Positions 43,704 through 52,679 of a DNA stretch of 64,000 nucleotides are shown one piece after another. The notes below the pieces were generated by a model, which was not told where the DNA came from, made no database searches, and saw nothing but the letters and a program-made list of their open reading frames with translations. The position numbers were made by a program, and so were the translations under genes. Where the stretch lies: assembly GCA_002281575.1 (NCBI GenBank), contig NCGN01000003.1, positions 62,001 through 126,000 of the forward strand. The letters are read 5' to 3'. This stretch comes from Sphingobacteriia bacterium 28-36-52 (lineage in GTDB: Bacteria; Bacteroidota; Bacteroidia; Chitinophagales; Chitinophagaceae). Numbering within the stretch: the stretch's first letter is position 1; each line of letters starts with the position of its first letter.

Positions 43704-44210
43704 TTATCCGCGTCCAAACATTTCGTCGTCTTTGTCAATACGGGTTTGATCTTCTAATGGGTATTCTTTTCTTAGTGGGAAATAATCCATTTCATCCACA
43801 TTCAAAATGCGCTTCAAATTGGGATGCCCCACAAAATTGACTCCAAAGAAATCATAGGTTTCTCTTTCCATCCAGTTGGCAGAGGAGAATAATTGAGTTG
43901 CAGTAAAAACATCTGGGGTTGCAACTGGTGTAAACACTTTAAAACGAAGACGGGTATTTTCTACCAAATTGTGTAAATGGTAAACAACGGCCAACTCCCT
44001 ATTGGGGTTTTCTGGAAAATTAACCCCACATAAATCGGTCAAAAATTGAAAGCCTAAACTAGGCTCATCGTATAAGTATTGCAATACTTTTAAGTTGAGA
44101 TCTTTAGGTGCTTCAAAGCAAAGCATACCATAAGTATCTTCAAAGTTGAAGACCTGGTCTCCAAACTTTTCGGTCAGTTTTTGCTGGATATATTCGTTGC
44201 TAATTGCCAT
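43704..44210 (-). CDS. nuoC: NADH-quinone oxidoreductase subunit C
   Basis: A 168-residue 30-kDa subunit. The family signature ERETYDFFGVNFVGHPNLKR is followed by DYFPLRKEYPLED. The N-terminal alpha-beta domain contains LTDLCGVNFPENPNRELAVV. It lies 3 bases after nuoB and 10 bases before the chosen nuoD start. It helps join the peripheral arm to the quinone module. Confidence 0.95.
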   Translation of the reverse strand: MAISNEYIQQKLTEKFGDQVFNFEDTYGMLCFEAPKDLNLKVLQYLYDEPSLGFQFLTDLCGVNFPENPNRELAVVYHLHNLVENTRLRFKVFTPVATPDVFTATQLFSSANWMERETYDFFGVNFVGHPNLKRILNVDEMDYFPLRKEYPLEDQTRIDKDDEMFGRG

Positions 44211-44213
44211 ATC

Positions 44214-44804
44214 TTATTGTATTCCGTATCCGTTCAATAATGCTTTATAATGATCGCTGTTTCTTCTTCTGATGCTCTCTTGTCCTACCAGTTCTTGAAT
44301 TTTCATAAACCCATCTAAAATAGCTTCAGGTCTTGGAGGGCAACCTGGAACATACACATCAACAGGTATCACCTGATCAATTCCTTGTAATACACTGTAG
44401 GTATCAAATATTCCACCACTAGACGCACAAGCACCTACCGCAATTACCCAACGTGGTTCAGCCATTTGCAAATAGACTTGACGCAAAACTGGGCCCATTT
44501 TTTTGGCAATAGTTCCCATCACCATTAATAAATCGCACTGACGTGGAGAGTGACTCATACGTTCCGCGCCAAAACGAGACAAATCATAATGAGAAGCTGC
44601 TGTTGCCATGAATTCGATACCACAACATGAAGTAGCATATGGCATTGGCCAAAGTGAATTTTTACGCGCTAGCCCTACTACATCACTTAGTTTAGTGGTA
44701 AAAAATCCGTCTCCACCATAACCATCTGGCGCATCAACATAGGTTACTGAATCAGCAATATTGGCTTCAATTGGATGAATATTATATCTAACTGGACGTG
44801 ACAT
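44214..44804 (-). CDS. nuoB: NADH-quinone oxidoreductase subunit B
   Basis: The 196-residue subunit carries cluster N2, the electron donor to quinone. Ligands are the tandem Cys in YATSCCGIEFMATAASHYDL, Cys in VGACASSGGIFDTYS and Cys in VYVPGCPPRPEAILDG. The C-terminal tail of about 30 residues is charged (ESIRRRNSDHYKALLNGYG). It lies 67 bases after nuoA. Confidence 0.96.
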   Translation of the reverse strand: MSRPVRYNIHPIEANIADSVTYVDAPDGYGGDGFFTTKLSDVVGLARKNSLWPMPYATSCCGIEFMATAASHYDLSRFGAERMSHSPRQCDLLMVMGTIAKKMGPVLRQVYLQMAEPRWVIAVGACASSGGIFDTYSVLQGIDQVIPVDVYVPGCPPRPEAILDGFMKIQELVGQESIRRRNSDHYKALLNGYGIQ

Positions 44805-44871
44805 ATTCCTTTATATTAAAATTTTAAGACCTATTGAACTATCAAACAGTTTCCCAAACTTTTAGTTCGGT

Positions 44872-45273
44872 TTAATCTTCCCACTTTAAAGCACCCTTTT
44901 TAATGATATAAGTGAAACCAATCAGGAAAAACCCAACAAACATCACCACAGCAAGGAATCCATTCCATCCTAGCTCACGAAAATTAACAGCGTAAGGGTA
45001 AAAGAAAATGACTTCTACATCAAATAAAACAAACAAAATAGCTACCAGAAAATACTTAATGGCCATGGGTTGACGGGCATTACCGTGTGTTTCAATACCA
45101 CTGGTAAAATTTTCTAACTTGTCGGCAGTTTTACGTTTAGGACCCACCCAAGAAGAAATTCCAATCATGGTAGCCACAAACCCTGCCGCAAAAATTAATT
45201 GGATCGCAATTGGCAAATAATTGGATGCCGAATTGGATGCACTAGCGTCTAACAAAGTGTATATAATACCCAT
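44872..45273 (-). CDS. nuoA: NADH-quinone oxidoreductase subunit A
   Basis: The 133-residue first gene of the nuo operon has three helices: LPIAIQLIFAAGFVATMIGI, YFLVAILFVLFDVEVIFFYP with the conserved Asp-Val-Glu motif, and FLAVVMFVGFFLIGFTYIIK. The loop between the first two carries the FTSGIETHGNAR switch region. A TATTTTTG promoter element lies just upstream, after a terminator for the previous operon. All 14 nuo genes follow in standard order. Confidence 0.95.
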   Translation of the reverse strand: MGIIYTLLDASASNSASNYLPIAIQLIFAAGFVATMIGISSWVGPKRKTADKLENFTSGIETHGNARQPMAIKYFLVAILFVLFDVEVIFFYPYAVNFRELGWNGFLAVVMFVGFFLIGFTYIIKKGALKWED

Positions 45274-45290
45274 AGCTCTGTTTAAGTCCG

Positions 45291-45298
45291 CAAAAATA
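45291..45298 (-). promoter_or_regulatory. -7 element of the nuo operon promoter
   Basis: On the minus strand this reads TATTTTTG, an exact match to TAnnTTTG, 17 bases before the nuoA start codon. It begins 26 bases after the upstream hairpin terminator. The -33 element is not clear (only T-rich sequence at the right distance), so the call is moderate. Confidence 0.5.
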
Positions 45299-45324
45299 CA
45301 CTAGTAATAGATATAAAAGAAAAA

Positions 45325-45341
45325 CTCCTCAATTTGAGGAG
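45325..45341 (-). terminator. Intrinsic terminator between the TPR gene and nuoA
   Basis: CTCCTCAA and TTGAGGAG form a perfect 8-base stem with a one-base loop as drawn. On the minus strand it is followed by TTTT and then TCTTTT. An opposite T-run on the plus strand makes it potentially bidirectional. It separates the TPR operon from nuo. Confidence 0.82.
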
Positions 45342-45373
45342 CTTTTTCTTTAAGTTAATTTTTAGGCTAGGGC

Positions 45374-47173
45374 TTAGCTACCAGTTTTAGCACCAGAAGC
45401 ATTGCCTTTTGCACCAGGATTAGAGTAATAATCGATGTTTTTTTGAATGGTTGCTTTAACATCCTGAGCAAACTTATTGTTTTCTTCGCCTGCAGTAGGA
45501 TACAAAGCCAACATCTTATCGGCTACTTCAATGGCTTTTTGACAAGTTGCCAAAAATTCATCTACAGCAGGAGATCTGTCCCCCTTTGTGGTTATTTTGA
45601 AATCAGGTCTTTTCTTTATTTCATTGAAAAGATTCACATAGTAGTTAATCTTAAAGTATTCATCTAAGAAAATAGATTTTCTATGTTTTTCTAAATCTAC
45701 TGTAGCATAAACAGAATCTAAATAATTTAAGTTGCTGATAATGACTGCGGTATCTGTACCATTGGCCATAGTTGCTCTTTTAAAGAAACTATAAGGTTGT
45801 GGCTTATCAGGATGTGCAGCCATATAAGGCTTCGCAAATTCAATTACTTGATCATATGCTTTTGCAGCAAAAGCAGAAGAAGTTAACTTGTAATGATCAA
45901 ATTCAGTTAAGTCTCCTTTTAACTCCATACCTTTTTTCATCCAACTCAACTGAGCATTATATGATTTGGCTTTACCAAACATATCAGCTGCTGCGTTAAT
46001 AAGAGCAACTCTATTTGCTTTTACTGTATCAGCCAATAATGCTTTCTCAATATAGCTTGAAGCAACTGTTTCGTTGCCAGGGAATTTGGTTAATACTTCT
46101 ACCCCTAATTTATAATCAGAGGCTTGAATTTCTGTAGCAGGAGCTGTTGCCAAGAATTCCTCAATGTATTTTTTAGAAGACAAAGAATCTCCTTTTCTTA
46201 AATAGTTATAAGCATACACTACCCCTAATCTTGGTACTGCTTTTAAACCAACAGCAGCGTCTAATTCTTTTGCTTTAGCCAAGGACTCATCGTATTTACC
46301 AGCGCGGAATAAATAGTCTGCTTGGTACAATTCATTTCTTGAATCCTTGTCAGCACTTTGAACGTATTGGTCTAAATAACCCTTTGCTCTAGTTACGTCT
46401 CTCTCTGAATAATACAAGTACAAGGCATAATACACTGGAGGAAAAGCAGGATCTGCAGTTTTTGCATTATCAAAATATTGGTTAAATAATTCTTCATTAT
46501 TTTGGCTTCTGTATATTAAGCCAATCCTAAACATGGCCAATGCGCTCTTAGGATCGCGTGCAATGGCTTCAGTGTATGCTTTAACCGCTTCACCCCCATT
46601 TTCACCACCCATTTTCTGGTAGCTAATTCCCATATAGATGAAAATATCAGGATTGGTTAAATCAAGTGTTCCAGCTTGCTTTAACTTATCGATTCCATAT
46701 ACTGGATCACCCATTTTACTATCACCATCTGCATTGGCACGGCCAATAGCAGTAAGGATTCCAGGATTTGGCTTTCCTTTATTTTTACCTCTGGTTTCAG
46801 TTGTTGCAGTAATTGCCTGCTCAAATTTTTGTTTTGCTGAGTTAAGGTCTCCACCTTCTCTCAATTCAACATGGCCCATACCTACCAACAACCAAGCATC
46901 ACTACCTAATTCTTGTAAACCTTTTTGGTATAACGCTTTTGCAGCAGCCACATCTTCCTTAGACACTTCAATACCGTTGCCAGCTAGAAATGCTTGACCC
47001 AACCAATAAATGGCTTGAGGGTCTTTTGAATTGGCATCATAGTTTTTTTGCAGTACCTCTTTTGCACTCTTGTTTTTTTCATAATGCAACAGCTTAATGC
47101 CTTCGGCAACTTGAGCCGTTAAGCACTGTACAGCAAATACAGCTGCAAACATCAAAGCAACAGACTTCTTCAT
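45374..47173 (-). CDS. Exported tetratricopeptide-repeat protein
   Basis: A 599-residue protein with signal peptide MKKSVALMFAAVFAVQCLTA. TPR-like repeats fill most of the length, for example AIYWLGQAFLAGNGIEVSKE, AWLLVGMGHVELREGGDLNS, IFIYMGISYQKMGGENGGEA and ALAMFRIGLIYRSQNNEELF. It is predicted periplasmic. It lies 27 bases after a PstS-like lipoprotein gene in the same direction. In many Bacteroidota the same trio follows exbB-exbD-tonB, which suggests a role with TonB-driven transport. That is inference, because here the two groups are 18 kb apart. Confidence 0.88.
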   Translation of the reverse strand: MKKSVALMFAAVFAVQCLTAQVAEGIKLLHYEKNKSAKEVLQKNYDANSKDPQAIYWLGQAFLAGNGIEVSKEDVAAAKALYQKGLQELGSDAWLLVGMGHVELREGGDLNSAKQKFEQAITATTETRGKNKGKPNPGILTAIGRANADGDSKMGDPVYGIDKLKQAGTLDLTNPDIFIYMGISYQKMGGENGGEAVKAYTEAIARDPKSALAMFRIGLIYRSQNNEELFNQYFDNAKTADPAFPPVYYALYLYYSERDVTRAKGYLDQYVQSADKDSRNELYQADYLFRAGKYDESLAKAKELDAAVGLKAVPRLGVVYAYNYLRKGDSLSSKKYIEEFLATAPATEIQASDYKLGVEVLTKFPGNETVASSYIEKALLADTVKANRVALINAAADMFGKAKSYNAQLSWMKKGMELKGDLTEFDHYKLTSSAFAAKAYDQVIEFAKPYMAAHPDKPQPYSFFKRATMANGTDTAVIISNLNYLDSVYATVDLEKHRKSIFLDEYFKINYYVNLFNEIKKRPDFKITTKGDRSPAVDEFLATCQKAIEVADKMLALYPTAGEENNKFAQDVKATIQKNIDYYSNPGAKGNASGAKTGS

Positions 47174-47200
47174 GTTCTCTCTTTTTTATTAGTTGTTTTG

Positions 47201-48118
47201 TTATTCCGATTTTATACTACCCTGTCTTTTGTGAAAAGCCATTTTAGCCGGAGCTAAAAAAGATCTTCTAAATATTAACTGCCCTCTTTCTAAACTCATG
47301 AAATTCATGAACCCAGTTCCTAAACCCGCATGATTCTCTTTTAACACATAAAACAAAGGTCGTGCCAAAGGATATTGACCGTATGTTATGGTTGATTGAG
47401 AAGGCTTTGCAAAAATGCCTTTTTCTAAGCATGCAGTGCATTCTACCCTAGCCAATCTAATTTTGGTAAGATAGGATTGTTGCTGCTTATCGTACACATC
47501 CCCTATCCAACTCATGCCTACAAAACCAATCACATCCGTTCTTGAAGTAACTATTTCAATTACTTCTTTACTATTATTGGCTGCAACCACATTGGCACCA
47601 AAATTTCCGCCTTTCAACACACTGTCTTTTAAATATCGAACAGTACTAGTAGCAGACTTACCATCCATTACAGCGGTAATTTTATGCTTCCCACTCAGAA
47701 TGTCTTTCACATCCTGAAAACTAAAAATGCTGTCAGCTGCATTGTTATTTACAATCAATGCAACGGCATCATATGCTAGTTCTGCATACTGTGGAGGATA
47801 AGACAAAATGGATTTATAATACTCCGCTTCTTTTTCATCTAAGCCCCTTGCTACAATAATCATTCTAGTGCTATCATTTTGCAAATCACGAAAGCAATCT
47901 GCTTCAGATTTGTATGATGCAATGATATTGGCTTTTGGATAGGAAGATTGATGAACCTTAAGCTGCTCTTCAATTACAGGCTTAAAACTTTCGTCTACAC
48001 TAATGCGGATAGTACCTTCCTCCGTATTATCTTGAAAAGCGTTTTTTGATTCTTTTGAATCACAAGAAACAAAGAGCAAAACACCCAGCATACACACAAA
48101 CAAACTGTACTTCCTCAT
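47201..48118 (-). CDS. PstS-like periplasmic substrate-binding lipoprotein
   Basis: A 305-residue lipoprotein with signal MRKYSLFVCMLGVLLFVSCD (lipobox FVSC, Cys19). The rest resembles the PstS/PBP-like fold (GTIRISVDESFKPVIEEQLK, MIIVARGLDEKEAEYYKS, VALIVNNNAADSIFSFQDVK, YPLARPLFYVLKENHAGLGT). No phosphate permease genes lie nearby, so it is not a standard phosphate transporter. It sits 2 bases after a small membrane protein gene and 27 bases before the TPR gene. The ligand is unknown. Confidence 0.88.
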   Translation of the reverse strand: MRKYSLFVCMLGVLLFVSCDSKESKNAFQDNTEEGTIRISVDESFKPVIEEQLKVHQSSYPKANIIASYKSEADCFRDLQNDSTRMIIVARGLDEKEAEYYKSILSYPPQYAELAYDAVALIVNNNAADSIFSFQDVKDILSGKHKITAVMDGKSATSTVRYLKDSVLKGGNFGANVVAANNSKEVIEIVTSRTDVIGFVGMSWIGDVYDKQQQSYLTKIRLARVECTACLEKGIFAKPSQSTITYGQYPLARPLFYVLKENHAGLGTGFMNFMSLERGQLIFRRSFLAPAKMAFHKRQGSIKSE

Positions 48119-48120
48119 AA

Positions 48121-48354
48121 TTAATATTCTTGCTTAATGCCTCTGTACAATCTGAATGCGCCATACAACAAACAAATGCTACCGAATAAATTCCGATACA
48201 CTGGTTCTGCCGTAAACACCAGATCCATCCCCAATTTTTCTATAAAAAATACAGCCAACCCAACACCCAAAAACAACAGCGACATCGAAATATCATAGAT
48301 CCTTCTGAATATACTGTACCGTTTTTGGTTCCTTTCTCTAAAAGTATTTTCCAT
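48121..48354 (-). CDS. Small two-helix membrane protein
   Basis: This 77-residue protein starts MENTFRERNQKRYSIFRRIY. Two hydrophobic helices are seen at about 23-43 (ISMSLLFLGVGLAVFFIEKL) and about 53-68 (NLFGSICLLYGAFRLY). A basic N-terminus and a short C-terminal RGIKQEY suggest both ends are cytoplasmic. It begins an operon with the PstS-like and TPR genes. I know no function; the same small gene often precedes PstS-like lipoproteins in this phylum. Confidence 0.82.
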   Translation of the reverse strand: MENTFRERNQKRYSIFRRIYDISMSLLFLGVGLAVFFIEKLGMDLVFTAEPVYRNLFGSICLLYGAFRLYRGIKQEY

Positions 48355-48525
48355 ACAATCACTTTACGGGATGGGCAATTTAGTAAATATTTTACGTGAG
48401 ATGCACTAAAATTAAAAATCCATAAAAACTTTACATAAAAATGGTTTTAAACTAATGACCGTTAGTTAAAGAATCGTTTATATATGATCGTCTGAATGCT
48501 TAAGGGATAATTAAACCACAAGCGT

Positions 48526-48533
48526 TAAATTTG
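48526..48533 (+). promoter_or_regulatory. -7 element of the hisS promoter
   Basis: TAAATTTG matches TAnnTTTG exactly and ends 7 bases before the hisS ATG. No good -33 TTTG lies at the expected distance. If used, the 5' leader would be only a few bases long. Confidence 0.42.
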
Positions 48534-48540
48534 CTGCCAT

Positions 48541-49908
48541 ATGAGTAATAAAGCAGGTATACCACAAGGAACAAGGGATTTTAACGCAGCCACCGTTCAA
48601 AAAAGGAACTATATTTTTCAAACCATCAGAACTGTTTTTGAACTGTATGGATTTCAGCCTTTAGAAACGCCTGCCATGGAAAACTTGGATACTTTGATGG
48701 GCAAATATGGAGAAGAAGGCGATAAATTGATTTTTAAAATACTCAATAATGGTTTAGACAACCCTGCAAAACAATCTCAAATTATTGAAGACTTTAATAA
48801 AATTCTAGAAGGCAAAAACAATAAAGGGATTACAGAGCGTGCACTACGATACGATTTAACCATTCCATTTGCCCGCTATGTAGCAATGAATTATGGCCAG
48901 TTAACTATGCCATTTAAGCGCTACCAAATACAACCTGTTTGGAGAGCAGACCGACCACAAAAAGGAAGGTATAGAGAATTCTATCAGTGTGATGCCGATG
49001 TGGTAGGCAGCAATAGTTTATTGAATGAAGTGGAATTAACAGCTATTTATGCTACTGTTTTTGAACGGTTACAATTACCCGTTGAAATTAGAATCAACAG
49101 CAGAAAAATTTTGGCAGGGTTAGCAGAACTTTGCGGCGGTCAAGAATTAATGGTACCTATCACAGTTGCAATTGATAAACTAGATAAAATAGGAATCGAA
49201 AAAGTTAAAGAGGAATTATTACAAAGAGGCATTAACCAAGATCAAATTTTGATTATCGAAAAATACCTATCAATTGATGGAGTAAATGAAGCAAAAATTG
49301 AGCAACTCAAACAGTTGATGGGCAATAATCCCACTGCTATAAAAGGCATTGAAGAATTGGAATATATTCTTGCTTATCACTCCACTAAATATTCTTCCAA
49401 AATAGTGGTTGATTTTACTTTAGCAAGAGGCTTGAATTATTATACTGGAGTCATATTTGAAATCAAAGCCATTGGCGCACAAATGGGAAGCATTGGTGGT
49501 GGCGGTCGCTACGATGATTTAACGGGCTTATTTGGAGTGCCTAATGTACCAGGTGTTGGAATTAGCTTTGGAGTTGATAGAATATATGATGTACTGGAAG
49601 AGCTAAAATTATTTCCTGAAGCGGTAGAAAAAGGAACTAAAGTATTATTCTTTAATTTAGGAATTGAGGAAAGTAAAACTGCTTTTTATTTAATGCAAGA
49701 ACTACGCGAAAGAGGTATTGCCGCAGAGTTGTATCACGAACAAAGCAAGTTCGACAAACAGTTTAAGTATGCAGAAAAAAAACAAGTTCCTTATGTTGTG
49801 ATTATCGGTAGTACCGAATTAACAGAAGGAACTTGCATTATAAAAAACATTGTAAACGGAGAACAGAAAACTATTTCACAACAGGAGATAGTAACACAGC
49901 TTTTTTAG
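48541..49908 (+). CDS. hisS: Histidyl-tRNA synthetase
   Basis: A 455-residue class II aminoacyl-tRNA synthetase. Motif 2 is RADRPQKGRYREFYQCDADV, the histidine-specific loops are LARGLNYYTGVIFEI and GGGGRYDDLTGLFG, and motif 3 is GVGISFGVDRIYDVL. The C-terminal anticodon-binding domain begins near KVLFFNLGIEESKTA. The last 38 bases overlap the 3' end of an opposite gene. Length is normal and no defect is seen. Confidence 0.97.
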   Translation: MSNKAGIPQGTRDFNAATVQKRNYIFQTIRTVFELYGFQPLETPAMENLDTLMGKYGEEGDKLIFKILNNGLDNPAKQSQIIEDFNKILEGKNNKGITERALRYDLTIPFARYVAMNYGQLTMPFKRYQIQPVWRADRPQKGRYREFYQCDADVVGSNSLLNEVELTAIYATVFERLQLPVEIRINSRKILAGLAELCGGQELMVPITVAIDKLDKIGIEKVKEELLQRGINQDQILIIEKYLSIDGVNEAKIEQLKQLMGNNPTAIKGIEELEYILAYHSTKYSSKIVVDFTLARGLNYYTGVIFEIKAIGAQMGSIGGGGRYDDLTGLFGVPNVPGVGISFGVDRIYDVLEELKLFPEAVEKGTKVLFFNLGIEESKTAFYLMQELRERGIAAELYHEQSKFDKQFKYAEKKQVPYVVIIGSTELTEGTCIIKNIVNGEQKTISQQEIVTQLF

Positions 49909-50266
49909 TGGAAAAAGCTACTGTTGAAACTGGTTCTTTAGTTCCTACCAACTCATAACCCATGGCTAAAATAGTAACCCCGGTTACTTTTTTGTTTTCG
50001 TCACGTGTAAACTTTGCAGTACCCTGGAACTGAGTAATTACATACACATCTTCTGCAGATTTTTCTAAGGTAGAAGAACCTGCTTGAGAGTTCATCATTA
50101 GCACACCGTTTTCTAAAACAACTGTTACTTCTGCAACAGGACTTCCTTCTGCAAATTTGTATTTGCCCACTAATTGATTTACAGTGGTATCTGTTGGGGC
50201 GGATTGCGCGTTAGATGCACTTACGAATCCAACTAACATAAAAGCGAATAAAAGAATCTTTTTCAT
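49871..50266 (-). CDS. Small exported protein, DUF3471-like
   Basis: A 131-residue protein with signal peptide MKKILLFAFMLVGFVSASNA. The mature part is one beta-rich domain (QLVGKYKFAEGSPVAEVTVV, ENGVLMMNSQAGSSTLEKSA, FTRDENKKVTGVTILAMGYE) resembling DUF3471, often found attached to serine-hydrolase proteins. Here it stands alone. Its 3' end runs 38 bases into the end of hisS on the other strand. Function unknown, probably periplasmic. Confidence 0.8.
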   Translation of the reverse strand: MKKILLFAFMLVGFVSASNAQSAPTDTTVNQLVGKYKFAEGSPVAEVTVVLENGVLMMNSQAGSSTLEKSAEDVYVITQFQGTAKFTRDENKKVTGVTILAMGYELVGTKEPVSTVAFSTKKAVLLSPVVK

Positions 50267-50345
50267 TTTTCAATAACTTTTTAAGAACTACAAATTAAGC
50301 ATTTCAACAATAATGCGAGAAACCATTTAACAAAATTAATCTTAA

Positions 50346-51542
50346 TTAAAGGCCTTCGTAAATAATGGCCGCCCCTTGACCTACTCCTACACACATGGTA
50401 GCTAACCCATACTTAGTTTGGGTTCTATGCATTTGGTGGAGCAAAGTTGCCGAAATACGTGCACCCGAACAACCTAAAGGATGTCCTAATGCAATAGCAC
50501 CACCATTTACATTAACGATGGATTCATCTAAACCAAGATCTTTTATACATGCAATGCTTTGCGAAGCAAAAGCTTCATTCAATTCTACCAAGCCCAATTG
50601 ATCTAGAGTAAGTCCAGCTCTTTTCAAGGCCTTCTGCGAAGCAGGAACAGGGCCAATACCCATGATAGCAGGATCTACACCGGCAACAGCCATACTACTG
50701 ATTCGAGCAATAGGTTGAAGATTAAATAATTTAACCGCTTCTTCACTGGCTAACAATACAGCAGCTGCTCCATCATTAATGCCAGAGGCATTTCCAGCAG
50801 TTACTGTTCCGTCTTTAATAAAAGCGGGCTTTAATGTTGCCAATTTTTCTAAACTGGTTTTACGAGGATGCTCATCTTTATTAAACCAGCTGACCATACG
50901 ATCTTCTAGCATTTCAACAGCAACCAATTCATCGTTCCATAAACCAGCTGCTTCTGCATTGAAATATTTTTCTTGAGAATTAAACGCAAATTGATCTTGC
51001 GCTTCTCTGCTGATACCCCATGTTTTTGCAACGTTTTCTGCAGTTTCGCCCATCGTATAGGGATGGTACATGGCAGACAATTTTGGATTAATAAAACGCC
51101 AACCAAAACTAGAATCATAGGTCTCCACTTTTCTACTCCAAGCCGAATCGGCCTTTGCAGTTACAAATGGAGCCCTAGTCATACTTTCTACTCCTCCTGC
51201 AATATACAATAGTCCTTCTCCACATTGTATGGCTCTTGCTGCATCCATAATGGCTTGTAAACCACTGGCACAAAGCCTATTTACGGTGCTCCCAGCAACT
51301 GTAGTAGGCAATCCAGCCAAGAGCGCCGCCATTCTAGCTACATTTCGGTTGTCTTCACCCGCTTGGTTGGCCGCTCCTGCAATTACATCTTCGATGGTGG
51401 TAGGATCTATACCGGGATGGCGTTCTACCAAGGCCCGAATAACGGTGGCCAATAAATCATCTGGTCTAACTGAACTCAATTTTCCGCCAAAACGCCCAAT
51501 TGGCGTACGTACTGCGTCTATGATATAGCAAGCTTTACTCAT
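50346..51542 (-). CDS. Thiolase (acetyl-CoA C-acyltransferase; PcaF-like)
   Basis: I choose the ATG at 51540-51542 ([20 protein letters not shown]), giving 398 residues; the upstream extension overlaps the rlmN promoter. The catalytic Cys91 is in [11 protein letters not shown], the NEAF box is [11 protein letters not shown], the second active-site region is [16 protein letters not shown], and the C-terminal Cys is in [30 protein letters not shown] resembles 3-oxoadipyl-CoA thiolases, but beta-oxidation thiolases are close. No aromatic-degradation genes lie nearby, so a general fatty-acid role is as likely. Confidence 0.92.
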   Translation of the reverse strand: MSKACYIIDAVRTPIGRFGGKLSSVRPDDLLATVIRALVERHPGIDPTTIEDVIAGAANQAGEDNRNVARMAALLAGLPTTVAGSTVNRLCASGLQAIMDAARAIQCGEGLLYIAGGVESMTRAPFVTAKADSAWSRKVETYDSSFGWRFINPKLSAMYHPYTMGETAENVAKTWGISREAQDQFAFNSQEKYFNAEAAGLWNDELVAVEMLEDRMVSWFNKDEHPRKTSLEKLATLKPAFIKDGTVTAGNASGINDGAAAVLLASEEAVKLFNLQPIARISSMAVAGVDPAIMGIGPVPASQKALKRAGLTLDQLGLVELNEAFASQSIACIKDLGLDESIVNVNGGAIALGHPLGCSGARISATLLHQMHRTQTKYGLATMCVGVGQGAAIIYEGL

Positions 51543-51551
51543 ATAGGATGG

Positions 51552-51580
51552 TTGAGGCTGCAAGATATAAGTTATCTTTG
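51552..51580 (+). promoter_or_regulatory. rlmN promoter (TTG-N18-TATCTTTG), probably leaderless
   Basis: TTG at 51552-51554 and TATCTTTG at 51573-51580 are separated by 18 bases, a good Bacteroidota promoter. Only 4 bases separate the -7 element from the rlmN ATG at 51585, so transcription should start at or next to the start codon. Confidence 0.62.
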
Positions 51581-51584
51581 CAGA

Positions 51585-52628
51585 ATGAGTGCCTCTTTAC
51601 CCAATATTCGCCACCAAAGCCAACAAGATTTGGAGACTTATTTTGAAAGCATTGGCGAAAAGAAATTTAGGATCAAGCAGGTGCAGGAATGGATATGGCA
51701 AAAGCACGCCCACAGTTTTGAAGATATGAGTAATCTTAGCAAAGAACTGCGGACTAAAATGGCGGCCGATTTTTCCCTGCCGGCTTTGCGTGTGGACGCA
51801 ACCCAATATAGTAATGATGGAACCGTTAAAAGTAGATTTAAAACTTTTGATGGCCATTTAGTAGAAGGAGTATTAATTCCAACAGATGATCGAAAAACAG
51901 CTTGTGTGTCTTCTCAAATTGGCTGTAGTTTAAGTTGCAAATTTTGTGCAACTGGTTATATGGAACGTAAGCGAAATTTAACTTACGATGAAATTGTAGA
52001 CCAAGTTGTTTTGATTAACCAACAGAGTGAACAGGTATTCGAAAAAAAGTTAACCAATATTGTATTCATGGGAATGGGCGAACCATTACTCAACTATAAT
52101 AATGTGTTGAAAGCCATTGAACGCATTTCTGCAAAAGATGGATTGTTCATGAGTCCTAGAAGAATCACCGTTTCTACAGCAGGGGTTGCCAAACAAATTA
52201 GAATGCTAGGCGATGATCAAGTGAAGTTTAAATTGGCTTTGTCTTTGCATGCTCCCAATGATGCTAAACGAAATCAAATTATGCCGATTAATGAAACCAA
52301 TAATATCAAGGTTTTAACGGAGGCATTAAATTATTTTTATAAGAAAACAGGTAACGAAATTACCCTAGAATACATCTTATTTAAAAATCTAAACGACTCT
52401 GCAAAAGATGCAGAAGAGTTAACGAAAGTGTTCAGACAAATACCCGCAGACTTGATCAATATTATTGAATACAATAGCATTGATGCATTCAAGTTTACCA
52501 AACCAGACGAAGAAGATACCCAAACATTTATGGATATTCTTGCGGCTAATAAAGTGAATGCAAGATTGAGAAGAAGCAGGGGTAAAGATATTGATGCAGC
52601 TTGCGGGCAATTGGCTAATAAAGGCTAA
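51585..52628 (+). CDS. rlmN: 23S rRNA/tRNA adenine-C2 methyltransferase RlmN
   Basis: I choose ATG 51585 (MSASLPNIRHQSQQDLETYF), giving 347 residues, because the longer frame would begin inside the promoter. The radical-SAM cluster motif is CSLSCKFCATG, with Cys-x3-Cys-x2-Cys. Other marks are VFMGMGEPLLNYNNV, RRITVSTAGV, LALSLHAPND, and the C-terminal catalytic Cys in DAACGQLANKG. It methylates A2503 of 23S rRNA and A37 of some tRNAs. It is divergent from the thiolase, with 42 bases between the starts. Confidence 0.96.
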   Translation: MSASLPNIRHQSQQDLETYFESIGEKKFRIKQVQEWIWQKHAHSFEDMSNLSKELRTKMAADFSLPALRVDATQYSNDGTVKSRFKTFDGHLVEGVLIPTDDRKTACVSSQIGCSLSCKFCATGYMERKRNLTYDEIVDQVVLINQQSEQVFEKKLTNIVFMGMGEPLLNYNNVLKAIERISAKDGLFMSPRRITVSTAGVAKQIRMLGDDQVKFKLALSLHAPNDAKRNQIMPINETNNIKVLTEALNYFYKKTGNEITLEYILFKNLNDSAKDAEELTKVFRQIPADLINIIEYNSIDAFKFTKPDEEDTQTFMDILAANKVNARLRRSRGKDIDAACGQLANKG

Positions 52629-52679
52629 TTCAACATATACTTAATTTTAAATCCTGTTGTAAAACAGCAAATCAACACC

